DNA of 14,263 nucleotides from Gp6-AA40 sp050742535 (GTDB lineage: Bacteria > Acidobacteriota > Vicinamibacteria > Vicinamibacterales > UBA2999), in assembly GCA_050742535.1 (NCBI GenBank), contig JBOGIQ010000136.1:1-14263 (forward strand), in the 5' to 3' direction. Below the pieces are notes generated by a model. That model did no database searches. It was not told the origin of the DNA and saw only the letters and a program-made list of their open reading frames with translations. Within the stretch, counting starts at the first letter, position 1. Every line of letters begins with the position of its first letter. The translations under genes and the position numbers were made by a program. This document shows positions 6,542 to 14,207 of the stretch, one piece after another.

Positions 6542-7843
6542 ATGGCCACAATCATCGGCGCCATCGCCAGCTCGCACACTCCCACCATCGGCTTCGCGCT
6601 CGACGCGCACAAGGAGCACGACCCCGTCTGGGCACCCATCTTCGAAGGCTATCGGCCGGTGCAGCGGTGGCTGGCCGAGAAGAAGCCGGACGTGCTGCTG
6701 ATGATCTTCAACGACCATGTCACGTCGTTCTTCTTCGATCACTATTCGCACTTTGCGCTCGGCATCGGCGAGTCCTACGCCCCGGCGGACGAAGGCGGCG
6801 GACCGCGGGCGCTGCCGCCGGTCCGCGGCCATGCTGCCCTGTCGCATCACATCGCCGCCGGACTCGTCGCCGACGAATTCGACCTCTCCTACTTCCAGGA
6901 CAAGCCGCTCGACCACGGCTTGTTCTCGCCACTGTCGATCCTGTGGCCCCACGAGCATGGGTGGCCCGGCGCGATCGTGCCGCTGCAGGTTGGGGTGCTC
7001 GAGTTTCCGATTCCGTCAGCCCGGCGCTGCTACAAGCTTGGCCGGAGCCTGAGGAACGCCGTCGAAAGCTACCCCGAGGATCTGCGCGTCGCGCTCGTGG
7101 CGACCGGCGGACTCTCCCATCAGGTGCACGGAGAGCGATGCGGCTTCAACAACCCGGAATGGGACATGACGTTCATGGATCTGATCGAACACGACCCGGA
7201 ACGGCTGGCGGAGATGACGCATGCCGAGTACGCGAAACGTGGCGGCTTCGAAGGCGCCGAGGTGATCATGTGGCTCGTGATGCGCGGCGCGCTGTCGCCA
7301 CGAATCAGGAAGCTGCATCAAAGCTATTACCTGCCCAGCATGACCGGCATCGCCACCGCCATTTACGAGAACGACGGTCCGGCGGCGCCTCCTCCTGACG
7401 CTGCGTATCGCGAACACATACAGCATCAGCTGGCCGGTGCCGAGCACATCGAGGGGTCCTATCCCTTCACTCTGGCGCGCAGCGTGAAGGGCTATCGGTT
7501 GAACAAGTTCCTGCACCGGCTGACCGAGCCAGCATGGCGCGCACAGTTCAGAGCTGCCAAGGAGGCGCTCTTCGACGAGGCGCACCTGACCGCCGAAGAA
7601 CGGACGCTCGTCCGTGATCTCGATTGGCGCGGGATGATCCATTACGGGGTGAGCTTCTTCATGCTCGAAAAGCTCGGGGCCGTCGTCGGCGTATCGAACC
7701 TGCACATCTACGCCGCCATGCGCGGGCAGACGCTGGCCGAATTCCAGCAGACGCGCAACGCGCCGGGGGCGCTGTACTCGGTCGCGGGAACGGATGCCGC
7801 GCCCGAACAACAAGCCTGGGCCACTGCTCCTGTGACAACATAG
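6542..7843 (+). CDS. Fused class III extradiol dioxygenase, gallate dioxygenase type
   Basis: This cytoplasmic 433-residue enzyme should open the aromatic ring of gallate (or a close relative such as protocatechuate) with O2 and Fe(II). Residues 1-280 are a LigB-type catalytic domain: Fe ligands H12 (SHTPTI), H59 (NDHVTSFF) and a glutamate at E240 (GGFEGAE), with acid-base histidines H125 (LDHGLFSP) and H193 (GGLSHQVHGER). Residues about 315-405 are a LigA-type small domain (YRLNKFLHRLTEP, WRGMIHYGVSFFMLEKLGAVVG). Both subunits in one chain is the arrangement of GalA/DesB; LigAB splits them. Length agrees with that family (about 420). I place the start at ATG 6542 because MATIIGAIASSHTP aligns with the family N-terminus, though the frame is open upstream. 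The stress protein gene starts 6 bases after its stop. Substrate choice between gallate and protocatechuate is not proven. Confidence 0.92.
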   Translation: MATIIGAIASSHTPTIGFALDAHKEHDPVWAPIFEGYRPVQRWLAEKKPDVLLMIFNDHVTSFFFDHYSHFALGIGESYAPADEGGGPRALPPVRGHAALSHHIAAGLVADEFDLSYFQDKPLDHGLFSPLSILWPHEHGWPGAIVPLQVGVLEFPIPSARRCYKLGRSLRNAVESYPEDLRVALVATGGLSHQVHGERCGFNNPEWDMTFMDLIEHDPERLAEMTHAEYAKRGGFEGAEVIMWLVMRGALSPRIRKLHQSYYLPSMTGIATAIYENDGPAAPPPDAAYREHIQHQLAGAEHIEGSYPFTLARSVKGYRLNKFLHRLTEPAWRAQFRAAKEALFDEAHLTAEERTLVRDLDWRGMIHYGVSFFMLEKLGAVVGVSNLHIYAAMRGQTLAEFQQTRNAPGALYSVAGTDAAPEQQAWATAPVTT

Positions 7844-7849
7844 CGGGCG

Positions 7850-8734
7850 ATGATTCCCCCGAAGGTTGTTCTCGCCGCCGTCGACTTTTCCGAGTCGTCG
7901 CGGCGGGCATTGACGTTTGCCGCGCGCCTGGCCAGGCACGCGGACGCGCGGCTGCATGTCGTTCACGCGCAGGATCCGCTGCTGGCGCACGCCGCGCGAG
8001 CCGCTGGCGTCGACATCGACGCCGAGACGCGCGCCGAACTGTCGACGTTCATGCAGAGCGCACCTCCGGCTGGCGACTGGAGTCCATTCCAGGAAGTCGC
8101 CGACGGTCCGGCCGTCGGCGTCCTGTGTGACACTGCCGATAGTGTGCGTGCGGACCTGATCGTCGTGGGCGCACACGGAATGTCGGGGATCGGCCGCCTG
8201 ATGTTCGGTTCGACCACCGAGGGCGTGTTGCGCGGGGCCGATCATTCAGTACTCGTCGTTCCGGATTCCTGGACGCCGCCGCGCGCGGAGGCGGACGATC
8301 TGAGCGGCATTGGCCCCGTCGTTGCCGGCGTGGAACCGACGCCGGCGGCAATCGCGGCAGCGCACGCCGCACACGACCTGGCGAATCTCCTCAGCACATC
8401 GCTGCAGCTGCTGCACGTCGTGCCGCCGCCATCCGTGCTGTCGCGCTGGTCGGCGCATGCCCAAAGCGCTCAGCGTGACCGGCTGAACGACGCGCGGGCG
8501 CGTCTGAGCGAAGCTGCCGCTCAGCGGAATCTGACGCCGGACAAAATCCGCGTGACCAGCGGCTCCGTTGCCGAACAACTCGCCGCAGCGGTGCGCGAGG
8601 AAGGAAGTCGCCATCCGCTTCTGGTGCTGGGGCGGCGCACGAGGGCGGAACGCGGCGCCACGCCCGGCAGCACCGCGGTGCGTGTGCTCACGCTGGCCGA
8701 GGCTCCGGTGCTGATGTACCTGCCGGACCGGTGA
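7850..8734 (+). CDS. Tandem-domain universal stress protein (UspA family)
   Basis: This 294-residue protein contains two Usp domains. The first (about 4-138) has the full ATP-binding signature G107-xx-G110-(9)-G120-S121 in VVGAHGMSGIGRLMFGSTTEG, ending in SVLVVP. The second (about 154-292) has only a degenerate version (G261 and G273-STA), so it probably does not bind nucleotide in the same way. It follows the dioxygenase by 6 bases and is probably cotranscribed. Its role may be stress-linked support of aromatic breakdown, but that is inference from position. It ends 3 bases before the stop of the convergent DUF2383 gene, so any terminators for these two genes must lie inside coding sequence. 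Confidence 0.93.
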   Translation: MIPPKVVLAAVDFSESSRRALTFAARLARHADARLHVVHAQDPLLAHAARAAGVDIDAETRAELSTFMQSAPPAGDWSPFQEVADGPAVGVLCDTADSVRADLIVVGAHGMSGIGRLMFGSTTEGVLRGADHSVLVVPDSWTPPRAEADDLSGIGPVVAGVEPTPAAIAAAHAAHDLANLLSTSLQLLHVVPPPSVLSRWSAHAQSAQRDRLNDARARLSEAAAQRNLTPDKIRVTSGSVAEQLAAAVREEGSRHPLLVLGRRTRAERGATPGSTAVRVLTLAEAPVLMYLPDR

Positions 8735-8737
8735 CGC

Positions 8738-9172
8738 TCAGGGCAGGAGCGCATGCACCCGGTCGTGGCTCCGCCGGACGGCTTCGCACTGCCGCTCGAT
8801 CACGTCGCGGGCGTTTGGTGGAAGCATGCCGTTCACCGCGTCCTGATAGGCGGCAAGCGCGGCACTCTCACCTCGCTCCACTTCGCGAATGATGGCCTTC
8901 TCATCATGGCCGGCAATGGCATCTCGGATGCCCATCCAGCTGCGGTGCAGCGAGGCGGAGAAAGTCCCCTCGCCCTCCTCGTGCCCGCCAAGACGTTGCG
9001 CGTACGGGATCAGTTCGTCGGCAAACCGCTCCCGCTGACCGGCAACTTCCAGGAACAGCTCCTTCACGTCAGCGGTCACCACATGGTTTGCCGCAAAGCG
9101 GAAACCGCGCTCGCCGTCCCGGCAGGTTTCAATCAGGTGGTTCAGCGTTCCGCGCTCCGTGCGATCAGGCAT
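8738..9172 (-). CDS. DUF2383/PA2169-family four-helix-bundle protein
   Basis: This 144-residue soluble, highly helical protein has the N-terminal TLNHLIETCRDGERGFRFAA pattern typical of the PA2169 family (DUF2383), which is predicted to be ferritin-like. Further conserved-looking stretches are KELFLEVAGQRERFADEL (54-71) and GEGTFSASLHRSWMGIRDAI (67-87 region and on). Family function is not established; members often sit near stress genes, which fits the neighbouring universal stress protein. The ATG (9170-9172) is preceded by a strong GGAGGAG ribosome site (minus strand, 9177-9184 region). There is no signal peptide. It diverges from the tetraheme cytochrome operon. Confidence 0.85.
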   Translation of the reverse strand: MPDRTERGTLNHLIETCRDGERGFRFAANHVVTADVKELFLEVAGQRERFADELIPYAQRLGGHEEGEGTFSASLHRSWMGIRDAIAGHDEKAIIREVERGESAALAAYQDAVNGMLPPNARDVIERQCEAVRRSHDRVHALLP

Positions 9173-9365
9173 GTTCTCCTCCGTGCGTGTGCAGATCCGT
9201 GGGCAAGGCGAGTGCCAGTTGCCGCCCGGCGTTCTGCCGCGGCCGGCGTCATCGCTCTCCTGTCAAGGCGGGGAAATCTGCGAGCCGCTGCGGACAATTC
9301 CCCGATGCCGCCGTGGTAATTGAAAAAAAAGCGCGTGTTGCCGGCCTCACGGTGCGGCATCGGCC
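9173..9365. promoter_or_regulatory. Divergent intergenic region with an A8 tract
   Basis: The gap separates the DUF2383 gene from the cytochrome/NrfD operon and must hold promoters for both. The only AT-rich spot is TTGAAAAAAAA at 9320-9330, whose TTGAAA resembles a -35 box, but no matching -10 box follows at 16-18 bases. The rest is GC-rich and shows no clear palindrome. Confidence 0.35.
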
Positions 9366-9836
9366 TTGCCGTCGGCGGATGGCGTGGCGCGGTTTTCCTC
9401 GTACGAGCACCTGCTTCGACTCGCGGCGCTGTTCGCCGTCGGTATTGCGCTGTTCGCCGGCCTCCGCTGGCTGCTGGTCCCGGCGGATTACGGCCTGATC
9501 GGTCCGTACCGGGCCAGCGCCCTGACGCAGAACCAGACCCATCCGGTCGTCTATGCTGGGCGCCTGGCGTGCATGGAATGCCACTCCGACGTGGCTGACG
9601 CCCTCAAGGCGAACGCGCATGCGAGCGTCGGCTGTGAAAGCTGTCATGGGGCGCTGGCGGCTCATGCCGGTGATCCCGGCGTGGCAGCCGTGCGTCCGGA
9701 TCCACGCGCCACCTGCGCGGTGTGTCACGTCCCCGACGCGGCGAAGCCAGCTTTCTTCAAGACCATCAACTTTGCGGAGCACGCAGGCGCGGAATCGTGT
9801 GGCTCGTGTCATCAGTCTCACGCCCCGCGGCCGTGA
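9366..9836 (+). CDS. Membrane-anchored tetraheme cytochrome c
   Basis: This 156-residue periplasmic electron carrier has an uncleaved N-terminal helix (about 17-38) and four CxxCH heme motifs: CMECH (69-73), CESCH (90-94), CAVCH (117-121) and CGSCH (145-149). It is first in a three-gene operon with an iron-sulfur protein and an NrfD-type membrane protein, the arrangement seen in quinone-linked complexes such as Nrf, Dsr(JOP), Qrc and Geobacter Cbc. It probably hands electrons between that module and periplasmic acceptors. The start is uncertain: the frame is closed by TGA at 9321-9323 and contains no ATG before the helix, so TTG 9366 or GTG 9384 (GGCGGA just upstream) must serve. The GTG would remove six residues without affecting the domain. 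Confidence 0.9.
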   Translation: MPSADGVARFSSYEHLLRLAALFAVGIALFAGLRWLLVPADYGLIGPYRASALTQNQTHPVVYAGRLACMECHSDVADALKANAHASVGCESCHGALAAHAGDPGVAAVRPDPRATCAVCHVPDAAKPAFFKTINFAEHAGAESCGSCHQSHAPRP

Positions 9837-9849
9837 CGGGAGGCCGAAC

Positions 9850-10611
9850 ATGCCATCCCCTGACCGGCGGACGTTCCTGCTTCAGACCGGCACGCTGCTG
9901 GTGCTGACGGCTTCGGCAGCCGCCGCGTGGGATTACGTGATGGCTGGCGAGCCCGAGAAGACGCCTGATTACAATGCCGCGGCGCACTGGTGGGCGATGG
10001 TGATCGATGTCGAACGGTGCATCGGCTGCGGTCTGTGTGTGCGCGCGTGCAAGACGGAGAATCACGTTTCGCTCGAGCCCGACTGCTTCCGCACGTGGGT
10101 CGAACGCTACGAGATCGATCCCGACGACCCGGATCACCCGCACGTCACGTCGCCGAACGGCGGCTACGACGGCTTCCCGCCGGTCACGAAAGACGGCGTG
10201 AAGACGTTTTTTGTCCCCAAGCTGTGCAACCAGTGCGCCGACTCGCCGTGCGTCCAGGTCTGCCCTGTCGGCGCGACCTTCCAGACGCCCGACGGCGTCG
10301 TACTCGTGGACAAGGAATACTGCCTCGGCTGCCGGTACTGCGTGCAGGCCTGCCCGTACGGATGCCGCTATATCGATCCAGAGACGCACACCGCGGACAA
10401 GTGCACGCTCTGCTATCACCGCATCACCCGCGGCCTGAAGCCGGCCTGTGTCGAGATCTGTCCCACGGGCGCCCGCTCGCTCGGTGATCTGAAAGATCCA
10501 GATGATCCGATCCACGAGTTTCTGCGCACGCACAAGGTGCACGTGCTGAAGCCGCAGATGGCCACGCACCCCAAGACGTTCTACAACGGCCTCGACGGGG
10601 CCGTACGATGA
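9850..10611 (+). CDS. Tat-exported four-cluster [4Fe-4S] ferredoxin-type subunit (NrfC/DsrO/HybA-like)
   Basis: This 253-residue protein begins with a Tat signal (DRRTFLLQTG at 5-14, hydrophobic to about 27), which exports the folded iron-sulfur protein. Sixteen cysteines form four cluster motifs: C57-C60-C63-C67, C126-C129-C134-C138, C158-C161-C164-C168 and C185-C188-C200-C204. This is the DmsB/NrfC pattern, with the usual longer gap in the last motif. It bridges electrons between the NrfD quinone subunit and the tetraheme cytochrome. The ATG at 9850 lies 13 bases after the cytochrome stop with GGGAGG at a good distance. A longer reading frame starting at 9553 overlaps the cytochrome gene and is not used. 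No molybdenum catalytic subunit lies in the operon. Confidence 0.94.
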   Translation: MPSPDRRTFLLQTGTLLVLTASAAAAWDYVMAGEPEKTPDYNAAAHWWAMVIDVERCIGCGLCVRACKTENHVSLEPDCFRTWVERYEIDPDDPDHPHVTSPNGGYDGFPPVTKDGVKTFFVPKLCNQCADSPCVQVCPVGATFQTPDGVVLVDKEYCLGCRYCVQACPYGCRYIDPETHTADKCTLCYHRITRGLKPACVEICPTGARSLGDLKDPDDPIHEFLRTHKVHVLKPQMATHPKTFYNGLDGAVR

Positions 10612-10621
10612 GGGCCCGGCC

Positions 10622-11779
10622 ATGAACGCCGTCGACGGGTTCATCTATCCGAACGAGCTGGAGCTGCAGTGGAGCGTGCTGATCGTGCTGTACCCGTTCA
10701 TCACCGGCCTTGTTGCCGGCGCGTTCATCCTGGCGTCGCTCGAGCGCGTCTTCAACGTCCAGGCGGTCAGGCCCACCTATCGTCTGGCACTGCTGACGGC
10801 GCTGGCGTTCATGCTCGTCGCGCCGCTGCCGCTGCAGCTTCATCTCGGCCACCCGGAACGATCGTTCGAGATGTATCTGACGCCGCACACGACGTCGGCG
10901 ATGGCCATGTTCGGATTCGTCTACCTGTGGTATCTGATGGCCGTTCTCGTCGTCGAGATCTGGCTGGAGTATCGCAAGGAGATCGTCCTTGCGTGGCAGG
11001 GCTCGTCAGGGCTGAGGCGTCTGGGATACGCGGTGCTGGCGCTCGGCTCGAAGAACATCAGCCCTCAGGCGCTCTGCATCGACGATCGCGCCGCGCGCCT
11101 GGTGACGATCGTCGGCATCCCGTCTGCGTTTCTGCTCCACGGCTACGTCGGGTTCATCTTCGGCTCGGTCAAGGCGAATCCCTGGTGGTCCACGCCGATG
11201 ATGCCGATCGTCTTCCTCTTCTCCGCGATCGTCTCCGGCATCGCGCTGGTAATGCTGATGTACCTCGCCATGACGTGGTTCCGGCGCGTGGCGGTCGACA
11301 TGACCTGCCTGGACACGATCGCGCGCTACCTGCTGTATGCCTTTCTGATCGATCTGTCTCTGGAAGTGCTCGACCTGCTGCACCGCATCTACGAAGCGGA
11401 TGAATCGTTCAAGACGCTGGATTTCATGGTGCACACGCGTCTGTTCCTCTCCCAGATCGTGCTGCAGATCATCGCGGGAACGCTGGTGCCGATCGCCCTG
11501 CTGGCGGTTGGGAAGCACGCGGCGAATGCGCGTCTGCGACGCATGGTGTACGTCGTCGCAGGACTCCTGACGTTCGTCGGGATCTTTGCCATGCGCTGGA
11601 ACGTGGTCATTGGCGGGCAGCTGTTCTCGAAGAGCTTCCTCGGCTATACCACCTACAAGATGGCGTTCGCCACGCGGGAAGGATTGGGGGTCGCCATCGT
11701 GCTGCTCATCCTGCCGTTCGTCCTCCTCGCCGGGCTCGTACGTCTGCTGCCGCCATGGCCGGCGCCGGGCCGACCTTAA
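10622..11779 (+). CDS. NrfD/PsrC-family quinone-interacting membrane protein
   Basis: This 385-residue integral membrane protein has about nine hydrophobic helices (near 17-40, 54-74, 92-115, 160-182, 193-217, 234-256, 275-297, 308-328 and 354-377). The family signatures LQLHLGHPERSFEM (71-84) and RWNVVIGGQLFSKS (325-338) are clear. NrfD-type subunits bind menaquinol or ubiquinol and pass electrons to the partner iron-sulfur protein. The gene starts 10 bases after that partner's stop, with GAGGG seven bases before the ATG. It closes the operon and converges on the MtrB-like gene, leaving only 32 bases between stop codons with no strong terminator hairpin visible. Confidence 0.94.
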   Translation: MNAVDGFIYPNELELQWSVLIVLYPFITGLVAGAFILASLERVFNVQAVRPTYRLALLTALAFMLVAPLPLQLHLGHPERSFEMYLTPHTTSAMAMFGFVYLWYLMAVLVVEIWLEYRKEIVLAWQGSSGLRRLGYAVLALGSKNISPQALCIDDRAARLVTIVGIPSAFLLHGYVGFIFGSVKANPWWSTPMMPIVFLFSAIVSGIALVMLMYLAMTWFRRVAVDMTCLDTIARYLLYAFLIDLSLEVLDLLHRIYEADESFKTLDFMVHTRLFLSQIVLQIIAGTLVPIALLAVGKHAANARLRRMVYVVAGLLTFVGIFAMRWNVVIGGQLFSKSFLGYTTYKMAFATREGLGVAIVLLILPFVLLAGLVRLLPPWPAPGRP

Positions 11780-11811
11780 GGCCGCCCCTACCGGGCTCAT
11801 CGTTCGACCGG

Positions 11812-14199
11812 TCAGAACCGATACAACACCCGCACGAAGCCGGTGTGGCCGCTGTACGGCCGATTGCCGTACCCGAGCGTCAGGCCGCCGAGCCAATCGA
11901 GACGCGGGTCACCGGTGGCCGGCGCAAAGCCCACCGGACCGTCGGTGTCGATGGTGTTGAAGTCGACGACGTCGAGCTTCTCGAAGTAGTAGCCGACGCC
12001 CACTCCAATCCGCGAGGTGATGAAGTAGCTCACGTCAGCGGTTGCCCGGTGCCACGTGTTCTCGACGTCGGGCAACGGGATGAACTGGCTGGCCGCGGTC
12101 AGGGCGGCGATGCGCGGGCCGCCGTGCACGAAGCTGTTGTCGGAATCGCTGTAGTCGTAGCCGAAGCGGATATCGGTGTTCCGCAGCGGCCGCGTCAGGT
12201 CGACATAGAGGCCGAAGTTGTTCACCTTGTCGTCGTTGTCGAGCGTCCAGTCGCGACTTGGATCGGTCCATTGCGGATCTGGCGGCGGGTTCGCGTTGCG
12301 CGAGCGTTGCAGCGAACTGAACGTGTCGCGTCCATAGTTGGCGCCGAGACTGACCATCTCGCTCGGGTGGACGTTGGCGCCGACGTTATAGCTGGTGACC
12401 GTCTGCCGATGGAGGCCGAACAACTCGCCAGGCCGGTCGACCGGCACCGAGGTATCGGGGCGGTACTTGTCGCGGCCGCCGGCAAACTGGAAGAACACGT
12501 CCACCGTCTCCGCCGGCATCGCCGTCAGAATGACGGAACCGCGGGTGCGGTCACGATCCGCCTCGTCGTAGTAGCGCAGCGTCGGCTGCGTGCCACCAGG
12601 TCCTTCCTCGTAATCGACACCGGTCTCCACGACACCTGAGCCCCGACGCCGTCCGACGTCAAAGCTGCCTCTGACGGTGACGTACTGGTTCGAATAGGCG
12701 TCGTACGAGAGCCGGAAGATGTTCTCCGCGACGTCGGCGAACCCGCGGCCGTGCCGCTCGATGTCCTCGCGGCCGTAGCCGGCGCGAACCGTGCCCCACC
12801 CGTTCGTGCTGAAGGACATGTTGGCGTCGAACAGGTGGCGCGAGTTGTCGAACTGATCCGAAAACCCCTCCTCGATCTCTTCCGGAACCGCGTCGAAGCG
12901 CACATACTCCGTGGCATCGAAGATCGGCGTCTGCACGTCGCGCCGGTTGTATCGATACCGCACGGTCACGTTGGTGCGCCGCGTCGGCCGCGTGCTCAGG
13001 TTGATCAACGCGTTGACGCCCTGCGCTTCGGCATCGGCCGTGGACCGCGGGAGCGCCGCCAGGTGCGGAAAGTTCGCGAAGGTCGCGGGCTGGTCGATGA
13101 CGGAGTTGATCGTCCACGGGATGAGCGCCTCGTCCTGCCGCTGGTTGGTGAACTGCAAGGTGCCGTTCAGCGTCGTCCGCGTCGCCAGCTTGTACATGGC
13201 CACCGCGCTGACCACGCTCATCATGTTGCTCGGCGCGAGCGCCTCGCGCCCCTGCGCCGGGCCGTTGCCGTTGCTGTAGCCGTTGCAGTCCCACGGCCCG
13301 CCGGTGCCGTTCGGAAGACAGTTGAACAGTGTGTTGCCGTTGTTGAAATCGGTCAGCCGGATCGGGTTGTCCCACACCAGCACCGGGTTGCTGTTGTTGA
13401 ACCACGAGCCGTCCCACCCGACGCGCACCATTCCTTTCGGATTCGCCCACGACGCACCGACGGACAGGTCGTTGGTACGCTGGTCGATCGGCTGCGGCAG
13501 TTCCACCGCGTTGTTGAACGCAAACGAGGCGTTCCATGGCTGCTGTCCATCGCGCATCGACGAGATGAACTTTGCGTCGAGGTCAACGGCGCTGGTCGCC
13601 GCGTAGTTCACGCCGAACATCGCGGTGTGACGCGTGTGCCGCAGATCGAACGGATCGGCCAGCGTGTTGTAGATGGAGCGGTTCGCCTTGGCCGCCGCCA
13701 CAGTCGCGGCGGTGCAAGACGCCGGCGGCGCACCGGGCGCGCACGGCACCCCGACCGCCGTGCCGTCGTTGGTCGCGTTCGTCGGCCCCTGCACCGCCGC
13801 CTGCGCACTGTCAGGCAGCGTCAGCGTCGCGCCGTTCGTGGTGTAGGGCGTACGCGTCAGGTAACTGTAGTTGAGCGGCAGCGATATCCAGTGGAAGCCG
13901 AAATCGAGCCGCGGGCGTGAATACTCGACGGCGTACCGCTGATCGCGATAGCCGATGTGAGACGCGCTCGCGTTGAACAGATACGACCCGGTTTCACGGT
14001 TGAGCGCAAGGCTCGTATAGGCGCCGTCGCGGGTGTCCCGGTACCGCTCGTACCGCGCCTCGTCACCATCGGTCGTGGTGAACATGCCACCCACGTCGAC
14101 TGTGCCCGTGGCGGCCGCCGCCGCTGCAGGCTGCTGTGCCGCCGCCAGCTGCGGGATCAGGAGAAGTGCTGCCGTCAGCGCCAGGTATCTGTTGCGCAT
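11812..14199 (-). CDS. MtrB/PioB-type outer-membrane beta-barrel porin of a porin-cytochrome conduit
   Basis: This protein of about 795 residues has a cleavable signal (LALTAALLLIPQLAAAQQ) and then long alternating, aromatic-rich stretches typical of a large beta-barrel, ending in a terminal phenylalanine (VRVLYRF). Pieces such as TRHTAMFGVNY, TVRAGYGREDIERHGR, RTRGSVILTAMPAETVDVFFQF and DIRFGYDYSDSD match the MtrB/PioB pattern, where the barrel surrounds a multiheme cytochrome and lets electrons cross the outer membrane. Two loops carry cysteine pairs: PCAPGAPPASC and NCLPNGTGGPWDC. The N-terminal CxxC found in Shewanella MtrB is absent. I choose ATG 14197-14199, four bases after AGGAGG; a GTG one codon earlier is too close to that site. 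The multiheme cytochrome gene ends 8 bases upstream, as expected for an mtrAB-like pair. Confidence 0.87.
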   Translation of the reverse strand: MRNRYLALTAALLLIPQLAAAQQPAAAAAATGTVDVGGMFTTTDGDEARYERYRDTRDGAYTSLALNRETGSYLFNASASHIGYRDQRYAVEYSRPRLDFGFHWISLPLNYSYLTRTPYTTNGATLTLPDSAQAAVQGPTNATNDGTAVGVPCAPGAPPASCTAATVAAAKANRSIYNTLADPFDLRHTRHTAMFGVNYAATSAVDLDAKFISSMRDGQQPWNASFAFNNAVELPQPIDQRTNDLSVGASWANPKGMVRVGWDGSWFNNSNPVLVWDNPIRLTDFNNGNTLFNCLPNGTGGPWDCNGYSNGNGPAQGREALAPSNMMSVVSAVAMYKLATRTTLNGTLQFTNQRQDEALIPWTINSVIDQPATFANFPHLAALPRSTADAEAQGVNALINLSTRPTRRTNVTVRYRYNRRDVQTPIFDATEYVRFDAVPEEIEEGFSDQFDNSRHLFDANMSFSTNGWGTVRAGYGREDIERHGRGFADVAENIFRLSYDAYSNQYVTVRGSFDVGRRRGSGVVETGVDYEEGPGGTQPTLRYYDEADRDRTRGSVILTAMPAETVDVFFQFAGGRDKYRPDTSVPVDRPGELFGLHRQTVTSYNVGANVHPSEMVSLGANYGRDTFSSLQRSRNANPPPDPQWTDPSRDWTLDNDDKVNNFGLYVDLTRPLRNTDIRFGYDYSDSDNSFVHGGPRIAALTAASQFIPLPDVENTWHRATADVSYFITSRIGVGVGYYFEKLDVVDFNTIDTDGPVGFAPATGDPRLDWLGGLTLGYGNRPYSGHTGFVRVLYRF

Positions 14200-14207
14200 C
14201 ACACCTC

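Noticed and set aside
7016..8245. 409-codon minus-strand frame over the dioxygenase and stress protein
   Set aside because: It spans two well-supported genes on the other strand and shows no domain of its own.
9553..9849. Longer N-terminus for the iron-sulfur protein
   Set aside because: It would overlap the tetraheme cytochrome gene in another frame and bury the Tat signal that begins at 9850.
11780..11812. Terminator between the NrfD and MtrB-like genes
   Set aside because: The only pairing, ACCGG (11790) with CCGGT (11808), is 5 bases with a 13-base loop and no T-run.
12751..13920. 389-codon plus-strand frame
   Set aside because: It is antisense to the MtrB-like gene and has shadow-like composition.
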